DNA of 64,000 nucleotides, from NCBI RefSeq assembly GCF_035222275.1, contig NW_026946359.1, positions 1,054,001 through 1,118,000 of the forward strand. The letters run 5' to 3'. Of this stretch, positions 20,803 through 32,126 are shown one piece after another. Position numbers and translations under genes: made by a program. Position 1 is the first letter of the stretch; the number at the start of each line of letters is the position of its first letter. The notes beneath the pieces were generated by a model. The model was not told where the DNA came from, made no database searches, and saw nothing but the letters and a program-made list of their open reading frames with translations. Source of the stretch: Podospora bellae-mahoneyi (lineage: Eukaryota; Ascomycota; Sordariomycetes; Sordariales; Podosporaceae).

Positions 20803-21403
20803 TCTAGTGTTGTTAGTCTTTTTGGTCGGATGAGGTTCGGGCTGGTGTAGATATATCATGGTGGCTTTTGCTGCTATCAATACAATGAATTTGTCACAAC
20901 TTTCTGTTCTCATGCTTCTGTCCGTGTGTTTTGTGATATTGCCCATGTCTTGCAAGAGCTGTCTTGATCTTTGGGACGGTGGCTCTGCATGACGGGTCTG
21001 TTGTCTGTTTTGACGGTAGTAGGCCCAAGACGTGTTGCTGTTCCACGCAATAGCTGTATGTATCTTACACCACACCGTGTTGAACCTCGAAGCTTTGCAT
21101 CCGTCCTGCCATGATCAACTGAGCTCAAGATGAACAGCACCACACATTGTCATGTTGGGTCCCAATGGTAAACCACTCTATTGTCAATTTGTCTTGCTGA
21201 TCAACAGCTGTCCCGCCGCCATATTTAGGATTAAAGGTACTTGTCTTGTTCAGAGTTCTACTCTGTAATAGTGTCCTCCTCCTCCTCCCCCGAGGAAAGA
21301 AGTTCGGTTGTCATCATTTAATACCCAACCCCCCCAACTCTTGGTAATACTTCCTGCACTCCTCACATCTCATCTCTTCAGCCATGAGCAACAACTGAGC
21401 CCT
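20803..21403. other. 3' part of the snoRNA unit and intergenic
   Basis: No reading frame or clear box C/D pair is visible. Some C-box-like GGATGAGG (near 20829) and T-rich tracts occur, so further poorly conserved snoRNAs cannot be excluded. The right end is the 3' flank of the minus-strand phospholipase-like gene. Confidence 0.3.
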
Positions 21404-22951
21404 CTAGATCTTCAGCTGCAACCTGGCATTCCACCCGACAATACACCTCACCAAATCCCAATCACCCCCATGCCCAACCCAATCCGTCACCACCACCCCA
21501 GTCGCCGCATCCCCCACCACCTTATCCCCCAAACTCCCCCTTCCTTCCACAGCATGATTCCGACAAAGATACTCAACCATCCTCGGATTGACCTTTCCCG
21601 CAATACGATCCGGCCAAAGACTCGAGTTGAAAAAGCTCGACGCCGACAAAAAGTTGATATAAAGCGGCATCTCCTCCCTCTGTGCCCTCAACTCCTCCAC
21701 CCCACACGGCAACTTCAAGCACATCCTCGCCGACCTCTCCAGCTCCCGACAAGCATAGTCAATCTTGCTCTCAATCTGCTCCACCCTCCCAACCTCATAA
21801 AAATCCTGTATCCTGATCCTCCCCGAACCGCAAACCCCATCCGCCACATTATCCGGCCATACTGACCCATCAATCCCCCCCTCCTCCTCCCCCAGCCCTT
21901 CACAACAAAACCTTCTGACAAGCACCACCTTCCCCCTCACCTCCCCCAGACTGGGTATCCTCCCCTTCGTATACCACCTATCACTCCCCAGATACCACTT
22001 TCTCAAAATCTTCCCAAACAATTGATCACCCCCCCTCCCCGTCCCCTCCCTTTTCAGTGACATCATCACCGTCTCCGTCGGCCTCTCCTCTAGGAAACAA
22101 TAAACCTCCTCCAGCAACCCACTCAAATACCTCGCCCCGCTCAGCGCAACAGGAAAAGCAGCATGCACCAACGCCAGCTCCGGCCTCTCGGGCTGGTCGA
22201 CATCCAAATTAGGGCAGTTGACCCTCACGTCCAAAAACCTAACCCCATTGTCCAGCTGCTCCGTCACGGTCACCGCCTGGCATCGCACGCTAGGCAAGGC
22301 CACATGACATGTAGCACTGTTGTGCGTGCCGGGTATGCTCAGCGAACTGAGCGGTATCTCATCCGGCAGTTTTGACATCCAGCTCGCAAGCTGGGCAGAG
22401 GAAAACAGGGCGAGGTAAGGCACATGAGGGAGGTAAATCGCGGTAATCTCCTTGGCCGTGGCATTGTTCTCACCGATAAAAACCAGCTCGATGGATTTTT
22501 CGGACAAGCCCGGTATTTCGCAGGTGTATCTGTTGGATGGGCAGGTTGTTTCTGAAAAGGTGAGACGGAGTTGCTCCCCTTGGTGGTGGCAGTCTGTTGA
22601 CGGGGGGAAGACGGTCGTTGGGGATTCCGTAAAGGGCGCCAAAGGGACGGAGAGGGCCTGGCTGGCGGTCACGAGCCGGGGTTTTGGGTCGTGGTGGAAG
22701 GGGTTGTTGCATCCGGAGTTGTTGTTGGAAGAGGCGGGGGAGGAACGGCCTCCCCGGCCGGCGATCATGCGGGTGATGTTATTCAGCCCGAGGTTGCTCT
22801 CATGGGGGAGGACGATGAAGGCGGGTGGTGGCTCGAGGCGCTCGACGAGCGTGAGCTCCAGGGGTGTGATGGTGAGGTTGCGGATGGTGATTGTTTCGGG
22901 GAGCATGGCTACTACCTGGCAGCGCCGGGGACGGGAGGTGTTGGAGCCCAT
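21404..22951 (-). CDS. PI-PLC X-domain-like phosphodiesterase, likely N-myristoylated
   Basis: Intronless frame of 515 residues. The catalytic region starts near 185: SIPGTHNS with the general-base His at 210, LDNGVRFLDVRV just after, and LVHAAF with a second His at 263. This is the X-box pattern of bacterial-type phosphatidylinositol-specific phospholipase C and the related PLCXD proteins. GKVVLVRRF and the closing TDWVG strengthen the TIM-barrel assignment. There is no Y, C2 or PH domain, so it is not a eukaryotic PLC-delta type. The first 180 residues form an extra N-terminal, possibly beta-sandwich, region. No signal peptide is seen; instead the start MGSNTSRPRR fits the Gly2...Ser6 myristoylation pattern, which would hold the protein at a membrane. 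Substrate is not predictable. Confidence 0.85.
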   Translation of the reverse strand: MGSNTSRPRRCQVVAMLPETITIRNLTITPLELTLVERLEPPPAFIVLPHESNLGLNNITRMIAGRGGRSSPASSNNNSGCNNPFHHDPKPRLVTASQALSVPLAPFTESPTTVFPPSTDCHHQGEQLRLTFSETTCPSNRYTCEIPGLSEKSIELVFIGENNATAKEITAIYLPHVPYLALFSSAQLASWMSKLPDEIPLSSLSIPGTHNSATCHVALPSVRCQAVTVTEQLDNGVRFLDVRVNCPNLDVDQPERPELALVHAAFPVALSGARYLSGLLEEVYCFLEERPTETVMMSLKREGTGRGGDQLFGKILRKWYLGSDRWYTKGRIPSLGEVRGKVVLVRRFCCEGLGEEEGGIDGSVWPDNVADGVCGSGRIRIQDFYEVGRVEQIESKIDYACRELERSARMCLKLPCGVEELRAQREEMPLYINFLSASSFFNSSLWPDRIAGKVNPRMVEYLCRNHAVEGRGSLGDKVVGDAATGVVVTDWVGHGGDWDLVRCIVGWNARLQLKI

Positions 22952-24685
22952 GGTGGGTGGTGGGAAAAACGGGGGGTATATATATCAACGACGAAACGAG
23001 GATCAATGCGTTCCAAGTGTAGGGTTGGATGGGGTTGATAATAAATGAGTGGGAAATGTATGATGATTAGAGATGGGATACTATGCTCATGATTACGCAA
23101 AAGACGACGAGTTGCAGAATGTTGTTGCGAACTCTAAGAAAGTTGGTGTTATTGGATATCAGATGGCGCCCAAAGCTCAAGCACAACCCCTTGGGGACGA
23201 TCGCGACTGCTTTGCCCAACGGTTCGTCGAAGCTGATTGGGTGATTCGGTTCCAAGGCGGTGGCTTCCAGCTGATTGCAGATCTCGGATCGCACCGCTCC
23301 TTCCACGTTCAAACGTCGGCAAGGCTGAGGCGGAGGCTGAACGAGGCTTGTTTTGATTGAAATGAGGTTGGCCAGGAGCTTCAAAAGAACCCTAACATCA
23401 TCAAAGCTCAAGGGGTTCAGGATTACATAAGCTAACCCCCATCTGTAGCACCATCTGCAACGACATCTCTTGATTTGGGAAGCACTGATGAAATTGATGG
23501 GACATTCATAGGATATACTCCATAGTTGTTTGAATCTTTGAGATATGATCAGCCTTGCTGGAACTATCTATCGTGAAGAATACTGTGGGTGACCACACAC
23601 ACACCGCATTCGGAAAGGGAAGAAGATGTAAGACCCGTATCTGTACCATAACGAGCAACTTCATCGTTACGGCTTTTTCGAGGCCTCTTGATTAGTCTAC
23701 GGCATACGGGCTATCAAGATAGCCCTAGACTCACCAAACATAGAGCATGTGCGTTTGGTGAGCTTTTCTAGCCGGTTTGCAGTGAATTGCGCTGTCAAGG
23801 AAGCACCGGAATCCATCACAATCAGTCGCTACTCCCCAAGAACATGAAGCTCTATGTACCCAGATCCAGACTCGGCCGACCGGGAAGAAACGGGGACAAC
23901 CGGACCCGAGAGTGTTTTACCAGCTCCTATCCCGCGACCCTCCACCGGATATATGCGAGATACTGGCGATTCACAACTGCGTCCTCGCCCGACACGCACC
24001 GAGGCCATCGTTACAGCCGGACCACTCAAGCCCAAGCCCTGGAGCTCCGAAGGTCCTGTCCGTGAAATATAAACAGACTGCTACCCCTGAGGTCGCAGAC
24101 GGCACTGGTTGCCGAGTCTCGGATTTGTTTGCTGGAGCCTCAGAATGCCACCCACCACACCGGGCGCCAGCAGTTTGGTCCTTCCGGCTCCTCTATCCGA
24201 AAAGCCCAGCAGGCTTGTCCCGTCAGCCTTGTTTATCATGCAGGAACAATTTGATGAAAAGAGCGCCACCCCGGGTCCGAACTGCAGTACTGCACCGATG
24301 GCCCGCGACAACGTCCTGGGTCAGCCCATACTGCAAAAGCACCCGTATTTAGGTGCAAATATCCCCAGCACCTGGTAAATGTTGTCCCAGCGCGGAGGTG
24401 CGCGTTTGGAATCGGACGTCCGTCAGTTGGTAATTAAATCCAAGTCGGAGATAGCTGGGTAAATTTAGCCGCCAATATCAGACTCTCAGCGAGCAGCATC
24501 TCTGCCCACCGCAAAGCCCAAGTCCGGTTGAAACTAAGGGGAATAGCATCGTAGCCACCAACGGAACCTGTGCATAAGTAGAAACGAGATGGCAAGCCAA
24601 AGGATCATCTTCAGCAAGCTCATCAGCCTTCATCAGCATCTTCTAGCATTCATCAGCAGACTCGCCAGTCCTCACCACCGCCAAC
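22952..24685. other. Intergenic
   Basis: No gene was recognised. At 23,850-24,350 two or three plus-strand frames are open at once in GC-rich sequence, including a 72-codon Pro-rich frame starting at 23854; overlapping open frames in GC-rich DNA are weak evidence. The last 100 bases, rich in ATCATCAGC-like repeats (near 24,615-24,660), are the leader of the secreted protein gene. Confidence 0.35.
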
Positions 24686-25207
24686 ATGCGCTTCTCCGCT
24701 CTTGCCATCGCCGCCCTCGCCACCTCAGCGACGGCCTTTCCCACCTTGGGCTCAATCTTCTCCCGCCAGGCTGAAAAGGCCTGCATGACTGAGGCTGAAG
24801 CCAAGGAAATCGTCGACATCTATGTCCGCCTCATCTCCAACTACCAGCCTGAGGACTGCGAGAAGTACTGCGCTTCCGACTTTGTCGACCGCTCCGACAG
24901 CATCAACACCTTCATATTCCGCCCTCTCGGCGAGCCCACCTTCGCGACCAAGGAGATCTTCATGGAGGCGCAACTCTCCAACCCTCCCTTCCCTGTTGTT
25001 GTCGACGTGGTCGACGCCGTCGCCTGCGAGGCCATTGCGCTCCGCTGGCACGCTACCTTCGGCGCCGCCAACCTGCCCAGCAGAGGCATCACCATCATCG
25101 GTACCACCAAGCGCGAGGGTCACTGGCAAATCAGGAGCCTCGACCTCGAGTTCAACAGCCTGATCTGGCTCCTCAACATGGGCGGCTCCTACGTGTGGGA
25201 GGGCTAA
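24686..25207 (+). CDS. Secreted NTF2-like domain protein
   Basis: Single exon, 173 residues. A signal peptide (MRFSALAIAALATSATA, then FPTLG) is followed by EAKEIVDIYVRLISNYQPED and CEKYCASDFVDRSDSINTF, then several beta strands ending in HWQIRSLDLEFNSLIWLLNM. The layout of one long helix then a curved sheet with FxxA/W-rich strands is that of SnoaL/NTF2-like proteins widespread among small secreted fungal proteins. Cys at positions 33, 58 and 62 could form a disulphide. The ligand or enzyme role is unknown; NTF2-like folds serve both binding and catalysis. Confidence 0.75.
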   Translation: MRFSALAIAALATSATAFPTLGSIFSRQAEKACMTEAEAKEIVDIYVRLISNYQPEDCEKYCASDFVDRSDSINTFIFRPLGEPTFATKEIFMEAQLSNPPFPVVVDVVDAVACEAIALRWHATFGAANLPSRGITIIGTTKREGHWQIRSLDLEFNSLIWLLNMGGSYVWEG

Positions 25208-27071
25208 ATGTTTTCGGTCGAAAATCCTGATGATGCCAAGTTCTTAGACTTGATATTGGTTGGGTCTAGAGGGAAGACTAGTAAAAATGAGGGATCATAT
25301 GGGGCAAATACGAGACCCGGTATGGTTTGGATAGGGTTGTAACGCATAACAGAAGACTGTGCTGTCAATAAAGAAAACCACTCAATCTGAGTCTCAAGAA
25401 TGGTTCCCCGCGTCTATGCCTAGTTTTGTGTGACCATATGGCATAAGTCGAGTAAACACAGCCCCAGGGTAAGATCTGTGCATGCAAGGTGTGATCGTGT
25501 ATAACCGTTGTTGCTCCAGATTCTGCCCAATGGAGCCGAGTACCAAAGGCCGTTCCAGAGTCAACGGCGTATCCGAGGAAGGATCTGGATTCATTGTTTC
25601 GCTCCAAGTTTGAGACATCATCGCAGGATGTCATGGGTGACGGCAGGTTTCGTGGGTGCTGAAATAAGTGCAGCGGTCTGGCAGGCGTCATTGCGTCTCG
25701 CAGGGCTGCAGGTTGAACAGCAGCATCCAGAGCAGCGGGACCCTGCAGCTGTCGAAAAGTTCGGACGAATCCCGGGACAAATCGCCGTCGGCTGTGATCG
25801 CGTCACTCGGGGTTGACTCAACACTCTTCGTCATGTCCAAGACGACCGAGGCCAAGAGAGGGCTGATGGTCAGCATTGTGCTCAATATCGCATCTATATG
25901 AAGATATTGTTTGGGCGCAGCGAATCGAAGTAGAAATTCTGGTGGGCTGAATGGGACATGTCCGACGCCAATGCGCATGAGCGTTCTGTTTGGCCATGGT
26001 TTTCGGGCACGGCTGACGGCTGAAGGGTTGTCTCTTGTTCGTGTGGAAAAAGTGCAAAATCTGGATCACAAGTTGACGGCTGTTGTTATGCCGTTGAAGA
26101 AAAGGGCCAAGGCAAGAAAAGATCATCGGCATTTCGTGAGCCGTAGTGTCAATAGAACGCCCATGAATCCCCAAAATGGAAGCTGTTGTCGCTGGTTTAA
26201 ACGTGCGCGCCAAACCCTGATCAGCCAACGTCAACGAGAAGCTTATTCGCCATTTCCCCTGAAATCGACCACTAATGCCCCACATGCAAACAGGGTATAA
26301 GCCAGCCTGTTGGTTCTGCTCCAACGCCCTGTGGCTCCACCTCTTGTGAAGACTCACACGGCTGGCCATGCGATTCGCTGGAAATGGATGCCCCTGAGCT
26401 GGGGTTCTTCATTCTTTGCCGTGGCAACCTGATCCAGAGAATCAAGACTCCATTCTGCCAGGTTTTCTTGCCATTCCAGCCGCTCATCGTGAGACCCTTT
26501 GTTTTGACGACGGTCCAAGTTCCAGCACGCCGAGATCTGGGCAGGGTGCCTCCCGGCAAATGGGATGAACGTGCAAAGCTTCCCGTGGTTCTAGAGGATC
26601 ATGTGGATTCAGAGGCAGGCAGAAGCAAATTTGCCCGGTTTAAGCGGACCTGCAAAGGACTTGTGAGAGTTCTGGGTAGGTTTCATTTAGCAGAAAGGCG
26701 CAGCACCCCCAGGCCGCCCCCCCGCCAGTCAGCCGTCCACCCACTCCTGCACCACCACTGCACAATATCTCTCTCGGCACCGTCACATTGGAAGCCTTCT
26801 TCCTCTCTTCTCTTCTTTTTTCTCTTCTCATCCACACTTGCGCCTCTTTCGACACCTCTTGCGTGTGTGCTACCTCTTGGTTTGCTAGTCGCGGCCGTTC
26901 ACTCTTTCACCCACATATATTGTGTCCATCACCAGCCTTCCGGCTCCTGTCGCTCTCTATCTCCACATTCTTTCCAGTCTCTCGCTCAGACAGCCTTTTG
27001 CCTTTTCGCAGATCATTACTTAGGATACCTTGTAATATCTCCATAAACGACCCTCACCACAACCAGTCAAG
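25208..27071. other. Intergenic and leader of the Kre9-like gene
   Basis: No gene was recognised in the first 1.4 kb; frames on both strands are short and lack domain character. From about 26,700 the plus strand becomes C/T-rich and likely forms the leader of the abundant cell-wall protein gene at 27072. Confidence 0.35.
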
Positions 27072-27819
27072 ATGCGTTACTCCGTTGTCACTCTTCTCGG
27101 CCTCGCCAGCGCTGCCCTGGCCCAGTGGGATCCCACTGATGGTTTCAACGTCGTCTCCAAGCCTTCCTTTGACGAGGTCATCCCCGCTGGCAAGGCTTAC
27201 GATATCGCGTGGGCCCCGACTGAGGAGTTCCCTGAGGCTATCACCATCAAGCTCTATGGCGGAAAGGCCCGTAACAGCCTAGACGTCGTGGCCACCATCG
27301 CCTGTATGTGATCCTTGCGCCACCCACTGCTTGTCCCTTGCTGACCATTTTTACGTAGCTGGTGTCGATAGTGCTGAAGGCACTTACAGCTGGGACGTCC
27401 CCGCTGACTTGGGCTCTGCCGTTGTCTACGGTATCCGCATCGATTCGGAGACCAACAGCACCAGGTTCCAATGGGGCAACCCCTTCACCATCAAGGCGGG
27501 CAAGGCGACCCTCACTACCAGTGGAAGCACTGCTTCTGCTACCGAGTCCAGCGTCACCAGCACCAAGGCTAGCTCAACCACGTCCTCTGTTGAGACCAAG
27601 ACCACCTTGACCACCACCTTCTCCCCCAACACCTCCTCCACCACCGCTCCCGCCGAGACCACCGTCACTTCCGTGATCGACGAGGAGGAGGTCACCACCA
27701 CCACTGCCGCCGCTACTTCCTCCACTGCCATTCCTACCGGTGCCGGTGTTCGTGCCGTTGGTGGCGCCAGCTCTTTTGCCCTTCTCGGTGGTGTCGCCCT
27801 CGCCGTCCTTGCTTTCTAA
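27072..27819 (+). CDS. GPI-anchored Ser/Thr-rich cell-wall protein, Kre9/Knh1-like
   Basis: Exons 27072-27303 and 27359-27819 with a 55-nt intron (GTATGT...GCTGAC...GTAG) give 230 residues. A signal peptide (MRYSVVTLLGLASAALA, mature QWDPTDGF) is followed by an immunoglobulin-like domain with AGKAYDIAWAPTEEFPEAIT and GTYSWDVPADLGSAVVYGIR, the Kre9/Knh1 N-terminal pattern. Residues from about 140 to 205 are a Ser/Thr-rich stalk for O-mannosylation. The C terminus, GAGVRAVGGASSFALLGG then a hydrophobic end, is a GPI-attachment signal. Such proteins sit at the plasma membrane or in the wall glucan. The CT-rich leader and strong codon bias toward C-ending codons suggest high expression (inference). 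Confidence 0.85.
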
Positions 27820-29015
27820 GCGCACGGTCTAATTGCGGTTGCCGGAGTTTTTGCCAGTTTTTTGGTTTTTGGTTGTTCATGTTCGTGTATCTAATTGGCG
27901 AATAAAACATAGGGGGGTTGAAGCATTGGATCTTATGGTAATGTTCCTAGCATCTGAGCGAGAATTCCTGGGAGGAAAATGTGTCTTTGGCTTGTTCTCC
28001 ATCGAGGCTTCTTCATAAAAATGGATACCCTTATTATTCTCTCACTTCTCGCCCTCGCTTTTTTTGCACCTTGTATTACTTCCCCTCATTGCCTGCTCAA
28101 ATCGTGTTCGGTGGGCCGTTTCGAGTTGCCAGTTTGGATACCTGCGTGATGCTTTCACCCGCGTTTCAGGTATCAAGGATATTCCCATCGATGATGGCTA
28201 CCTGCTTCTGGGATCATTGCTATTGACGGTATTGCAGACAGCGTGGAAATTGGCATCTAATACCATGATATCGACCATAAAGGGATCTCGACGACATCGA
28301 TTCGGCTCTGCTTCTCTCTGACATGGTGCGTGGCGGGTGCCGAGCTCCGTTGTTGTCACTGCAGGTGATGCATGGCGCTATCTGTAGCGCTTGCTCGCAT
28401 CTGGATTGCAGGTGTCATCGGAGACTTGAGAACGGCCAGCAGAGACATGACAGCGCACGGTGAGGTCGAGGCAAGAGGCTCTGAGGCTCAACTCGGTCCC
28501 GTCTCTTGTTCAGAAGTCCGGGCCGTACCTGTCCGGTTCCTGCATGCGGATAGTCGACCTTATCTTGAAGTCAATTGATTGATACCGAAACAAGCACGGT
28601 CCAGGAACCAGGGGCCAGCATCGCGGGAGCGGTGAGACGGCGAGCTCTGAGGGGGACCGAAGTGCGGGGCAAGCACCTCAGTTCGAACCACTCTCTGAGG
28701 TTGCTGCGACCTCACGACAGACCAACCGTTTGCTGCGCACGAAAGTCCCCGATACCTTCCTCATCCAAAGAGAGCTGCGACAGCTCAGTCTAGACCCACT
28801 TGACTTTCCCCTTCTCAGGGGACCGGCTGCATCCCGCCAGCCCACAAATCTCCACGTTGGGGCAAGCGGCGAGCTTCCTCTACCACTTCCGCAAAATTCA
28901 CCACCTGCCGACCTCCTCTTCCTGGATTGTTATTCTCCGCCGCGCTGAGCGCTCCGAAATCTGGTTTTCCTATTCTCCCCTTCCAGCACCTTTTTTTCGT
29001 CGTCAATCCGTCAAG
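27820..29015. other. Intergenic and alpha-tubulin promoter
   Basis: 3' flank of the GPI protein gene, then the promoter and leader of alpha-tubulin. No open frame with domain character was found. CT-rich tracts appear just before the tubulin ATG. Confidence 0.35.
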
Positions 29016-30943
29016 ATGAGAGGCGAGGTAAGAAAAACATGGACATTGTTGATTTTTGACTTTCTCGCCTGCATGATCTCGGCTCCGCGATTGCTTCAAC
29101 CCGAGCGACCTGAACCCTGCCGTCTGCTCCTGTTGCGATGCGGTATCGCGAAAGCGACTCTGCCAAATATCTCGACCTGCGACCAATTCTGGTGTTTTTG
29201 TGTTGCCTGGGCTATTTGCGTCTCTCTGAGCTTCGTCTGGCAGTGAAATAAACAACATGCGGTATCCTGGTCGGCTTGGTGGTCTCTTAGATAGCAACGC
29301 GAAACCGAAGCTGTATTTCGGTGCCCGCCAGCTATGCTTGCTACCATAACCCAAGGGGCCCTGATAAATGTACGCAGTGGTGATGTATAGCCATGCTGAC
29401 AATGTCGCCTACAGGTTCTCCATCTTCACCTGGGCCAGGCTGGTGCCCAGCTGGGTAACAGTGCTTGGGAGCTGTAAGTCCACACCGCCTTTGTATCCAT
29501 CGCGATATCTCCAGCTAACATCGTCCCTCCAGGTACCTCCTTGAGCACGGCCTCGGACCTGATGGCCGCCCTGATCCCAATGCCACCATTGCTGAGGGTG
29601 GTTCCTTTGACACCTTCTTCACGGAGACCAGCAACGGCAAATACGTCCCCAGATCTCTCTTCGTCGATCTCGACCCTTCCCCCATTGATGAGATCCGTAC
29701 CGGCAACTACAGACAGCTCTTCCACCCCGAGACTTTGATCAGCGGCAAGGAAGATGCGGCCAACAACTATGCTCGTGGTCACTACACCATTGGCAAGGAG
29801 ATGATCGACCCTGTCATCGATCGTATCCGCCGTGTTGTTGGTAAGGATGGCCCTGTACCGCTTCTTGTCCAAGACGCATCCTTCTAATCCAGCATCATAC
29901 AGACAACTGCAGCTCCCTCCAAGGTTTCTTGATCTTCCACTCATTCGGTGGTGGTACCGGCTCTGGCTTCGGTGCTCTCCTCTTGGAGCGCCTCTCCACC
30001 GACTATGCTAAGAAGTGCAAGCTCGAGTTCACCGTTTACCCGGCCCCCCGTGTTTCGACTGCTGTCGTCGAACCCTACAACGCTGTTCTTAGCACCCACA
30101 GCACCATCGAGAACTCTGACTGCACCTTCTTGGTTGATAACGAGGCTGTGTATGACATCTGCCGCCGGAATCTGGACATTCCCCGGCCGAGTTACGAGCA
30201 CCTGAACCGCCTGATCGCTCAGGTTGTCTCTTCCATCACCTCTTCCCTCCGCTTCGACGGTGCCCTCAACGTCGATTTGAACGAGTTCCAAACCAACTTG
30301 GTTCCCTACCCTCGTATTCACTACCCTCTTATCAGCTATGCTCCTGTCATTAGTGCTGCCAAGAGTGCTCATGAGAGCTTCAAGGTTTCTGACCTGACCT
30401 TCCAGTGTAAGTTTTGGCCCTTTGATCTGCTCAGAAGAGCTTTGCTGACATGGTTCTCTAGGCTTCGAGCCCAACAACCAGATGGTCGTCTGCGATCCCC
30501 GCAAGGGCAAGTACATGGCCGTCGCCCTCCTCTACCGCGGTGATGTTGTCCACCGCGACTGCTCCGCTGCCGTTGCCCAGCTCAAGGCCAAGTCCTCCTT
30601 CAACCTGGTCGAGTGGTGCCCCACCGGTTTCAAGATCGGCATCAACTACCAGAAGCCCGTCGCCGTCCCCACGGCCTCTCCCTCGGACGGCGGTCTCGCT
30701 TCCGTCGACCGCTCCGTCTCCATGTTGTCCAACACCACGGCCATCGCTGAGGCCTGGTCCCGCCTGGACTACAAATTCGACTTGATGTACAGCAAGCGTG
30801 CCTTTGTGCACTGGTACGTTGGTGAGGGCATGGAGGAAGGCGAGTTCAGCGAGGCCCGTGAGGACTTGGCTGCGCTGGAGAAGGACTACGAGGAGGTTGC
30901 CCAGGACTCGGTTAATGACGAGGAGCTCGAGGCTGAGTACTAA
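29016..30943 (+). CDS. Alpha-tubulin
   Basis: Five exons: 29016-29027, 29415-29473, 29533-29840, 29903-30406 and 30462-30943, in phase, giving 454 residues. The 12-nt first exon codes MRGE and is followed by a 387-nt intron, long for this genome. The product continues [20 protein letters not shown], the alpha-tubulin N terminus (HLGQ rather than the beta HIQ). It contains the GTP tubulin signature GGGTGSG and ends EAEY with the C-terminal Tyr of the alpha class. Alpha- and beta-tubulin form the microtubule dimer; the alpha site holds non-exchangeable GTP. Filamentous ascomycetes commonly have two alpha-tubulin genes, and which one this is cannot be told here. Confidence 0.97.
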
Positions 30944-32126
30944 GCGGGGGGATGGCGACTGGAGGTAATGTGTTGCAAGTCGGTTTGTTTGGGAGCTGGC
31001 TGGATATGTTGTGTTCTGTCGAGATTTTATTTTTCTTTACTTGTGTTCGTGATGAGATATGGGACGTGATTATGAAATGGAAAGAGATGTTTATGCGAGT
31101 TGAATTGTTTTTACCCCCTGATGCCCTTTGGTGTTTTGTATTTTCTGAGGTGGGCAAAAAGAGACGAGATAATCCCCCCTTTATTACAGACATAAAAGCA
31201 AGCAAGTAACATGGAATGTGGAAGCAAAGTAAGCTAAAGGTTCAAGGGTGATTTTCTGCGTCGGTTTATAGGCCATTGCCACTATTTGTTTGTCAGGTGT
31301 GCTGTCTGTGTAGGTATTTATCTCTCTAGAGTCTATGCATAGGGCATTGAACAGATGATATGGTAGTCGGGGGAGGGTGTTATAATTGAAGTCGAATGTT
31401 TAGGGAACCTCGGAGATCTCAGTGGTCAGGGAAGCTTTGTTCCGTATCTACTCGAATGTGGGTTGATGCTTCTTGAGTACGATGTGCTGGGATATGTACT
31501 ATGGGTGATATTATTTTTCTATTTAAAATGATTGTGGTTAATGTGGAAGGATGGTGGAATAGGATATGGAGATGGTTTGAGTAATGGCTGAGAAAGTTGG
31601 TCTATGTTGATGTTGTGAGAGATTGGTTGTGAGAGATGGGTTGTGAGAGGGGGATTTGCAAGAACCAGAAAGAGTATTCCCGAGATAGATAATTGAAAAT
31701 GAGTGATGTAAGGGTTTGAACAACATTATCGTGATCATGGAGATGAGGCAACTGTGAATAAGCAAGGTGGGTTGTGAGCAAACTTGTACCATATAAGGGA
31801 TTATGATATGGCGTGTACTGTATTTTAGCGCAAGGGAAAGCCGTCAACACACTTTACTTATCACCAGGGTCCTGTTCAATTAATGACACTTTGACTGATT
31901 TAATTGAGTGCATCTGCACCTCGAATGAGCTTTTTCTACAGCAAAAAAATTCCAGCCAATGCATGTAGGACCTGTGGGACCATGTCCGCTTCCGAGCTGC
32001 TACTGCAAGGCATCAACCACCTCAGAACTTCAACCCTGACATACCACCTCCGCCGACCGCCCTTCGTCTCTATCTTGGGCCACCATCCATTAACCTTGCC
32101 TGTTAACTACGAAATTTGCCGCAGTT
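30944..32126. other. Intergenic, AT-rich
   Basis: 3' flanks of alpha-tubulin and of the minus-strand NOP12 gene. The middle (31,480-31,870) is AT-rich, with GTGAGAGATTGGTTGTGAG-like direct repeats near 31,613-31,645. No gene was recognised. Confidence 0.35.

Larger units (their letters stand above)
19600..20810 (+). ncRNA. Putative non-coding host transcript of box C/D snoRNAs
   Basis: The stretch has no sustained reading frame but many intron signals. These include donors at 19640 (GTAAGC), 19892 (GTTCGT), 20084 (GTATGC), 20322 (GTAATT), 20444 (GTATGT) and 20577 (GTAATA). Branch-like CTAAC motifs occur at 19807, 20065, 20303 and 20483, followed 9-14 nt later by CAG or ACAG. Between the signals lie box C (RTGATGA) and box D (CTGA) pairs. 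Filamentous fungi are known to carry snoRNA clusters in introns of non-coding host genes, and this fits. The exon map is uncertain because several acceptors abut donors directly. Confidence 0.7.

Noticed and set aside
23854-24352. Pro-rich 72-codon frame and a longer overlapping frame
   Set aside because: Two or three frames are open at the same time in GC-rich DNA, with no domain and no splice support.
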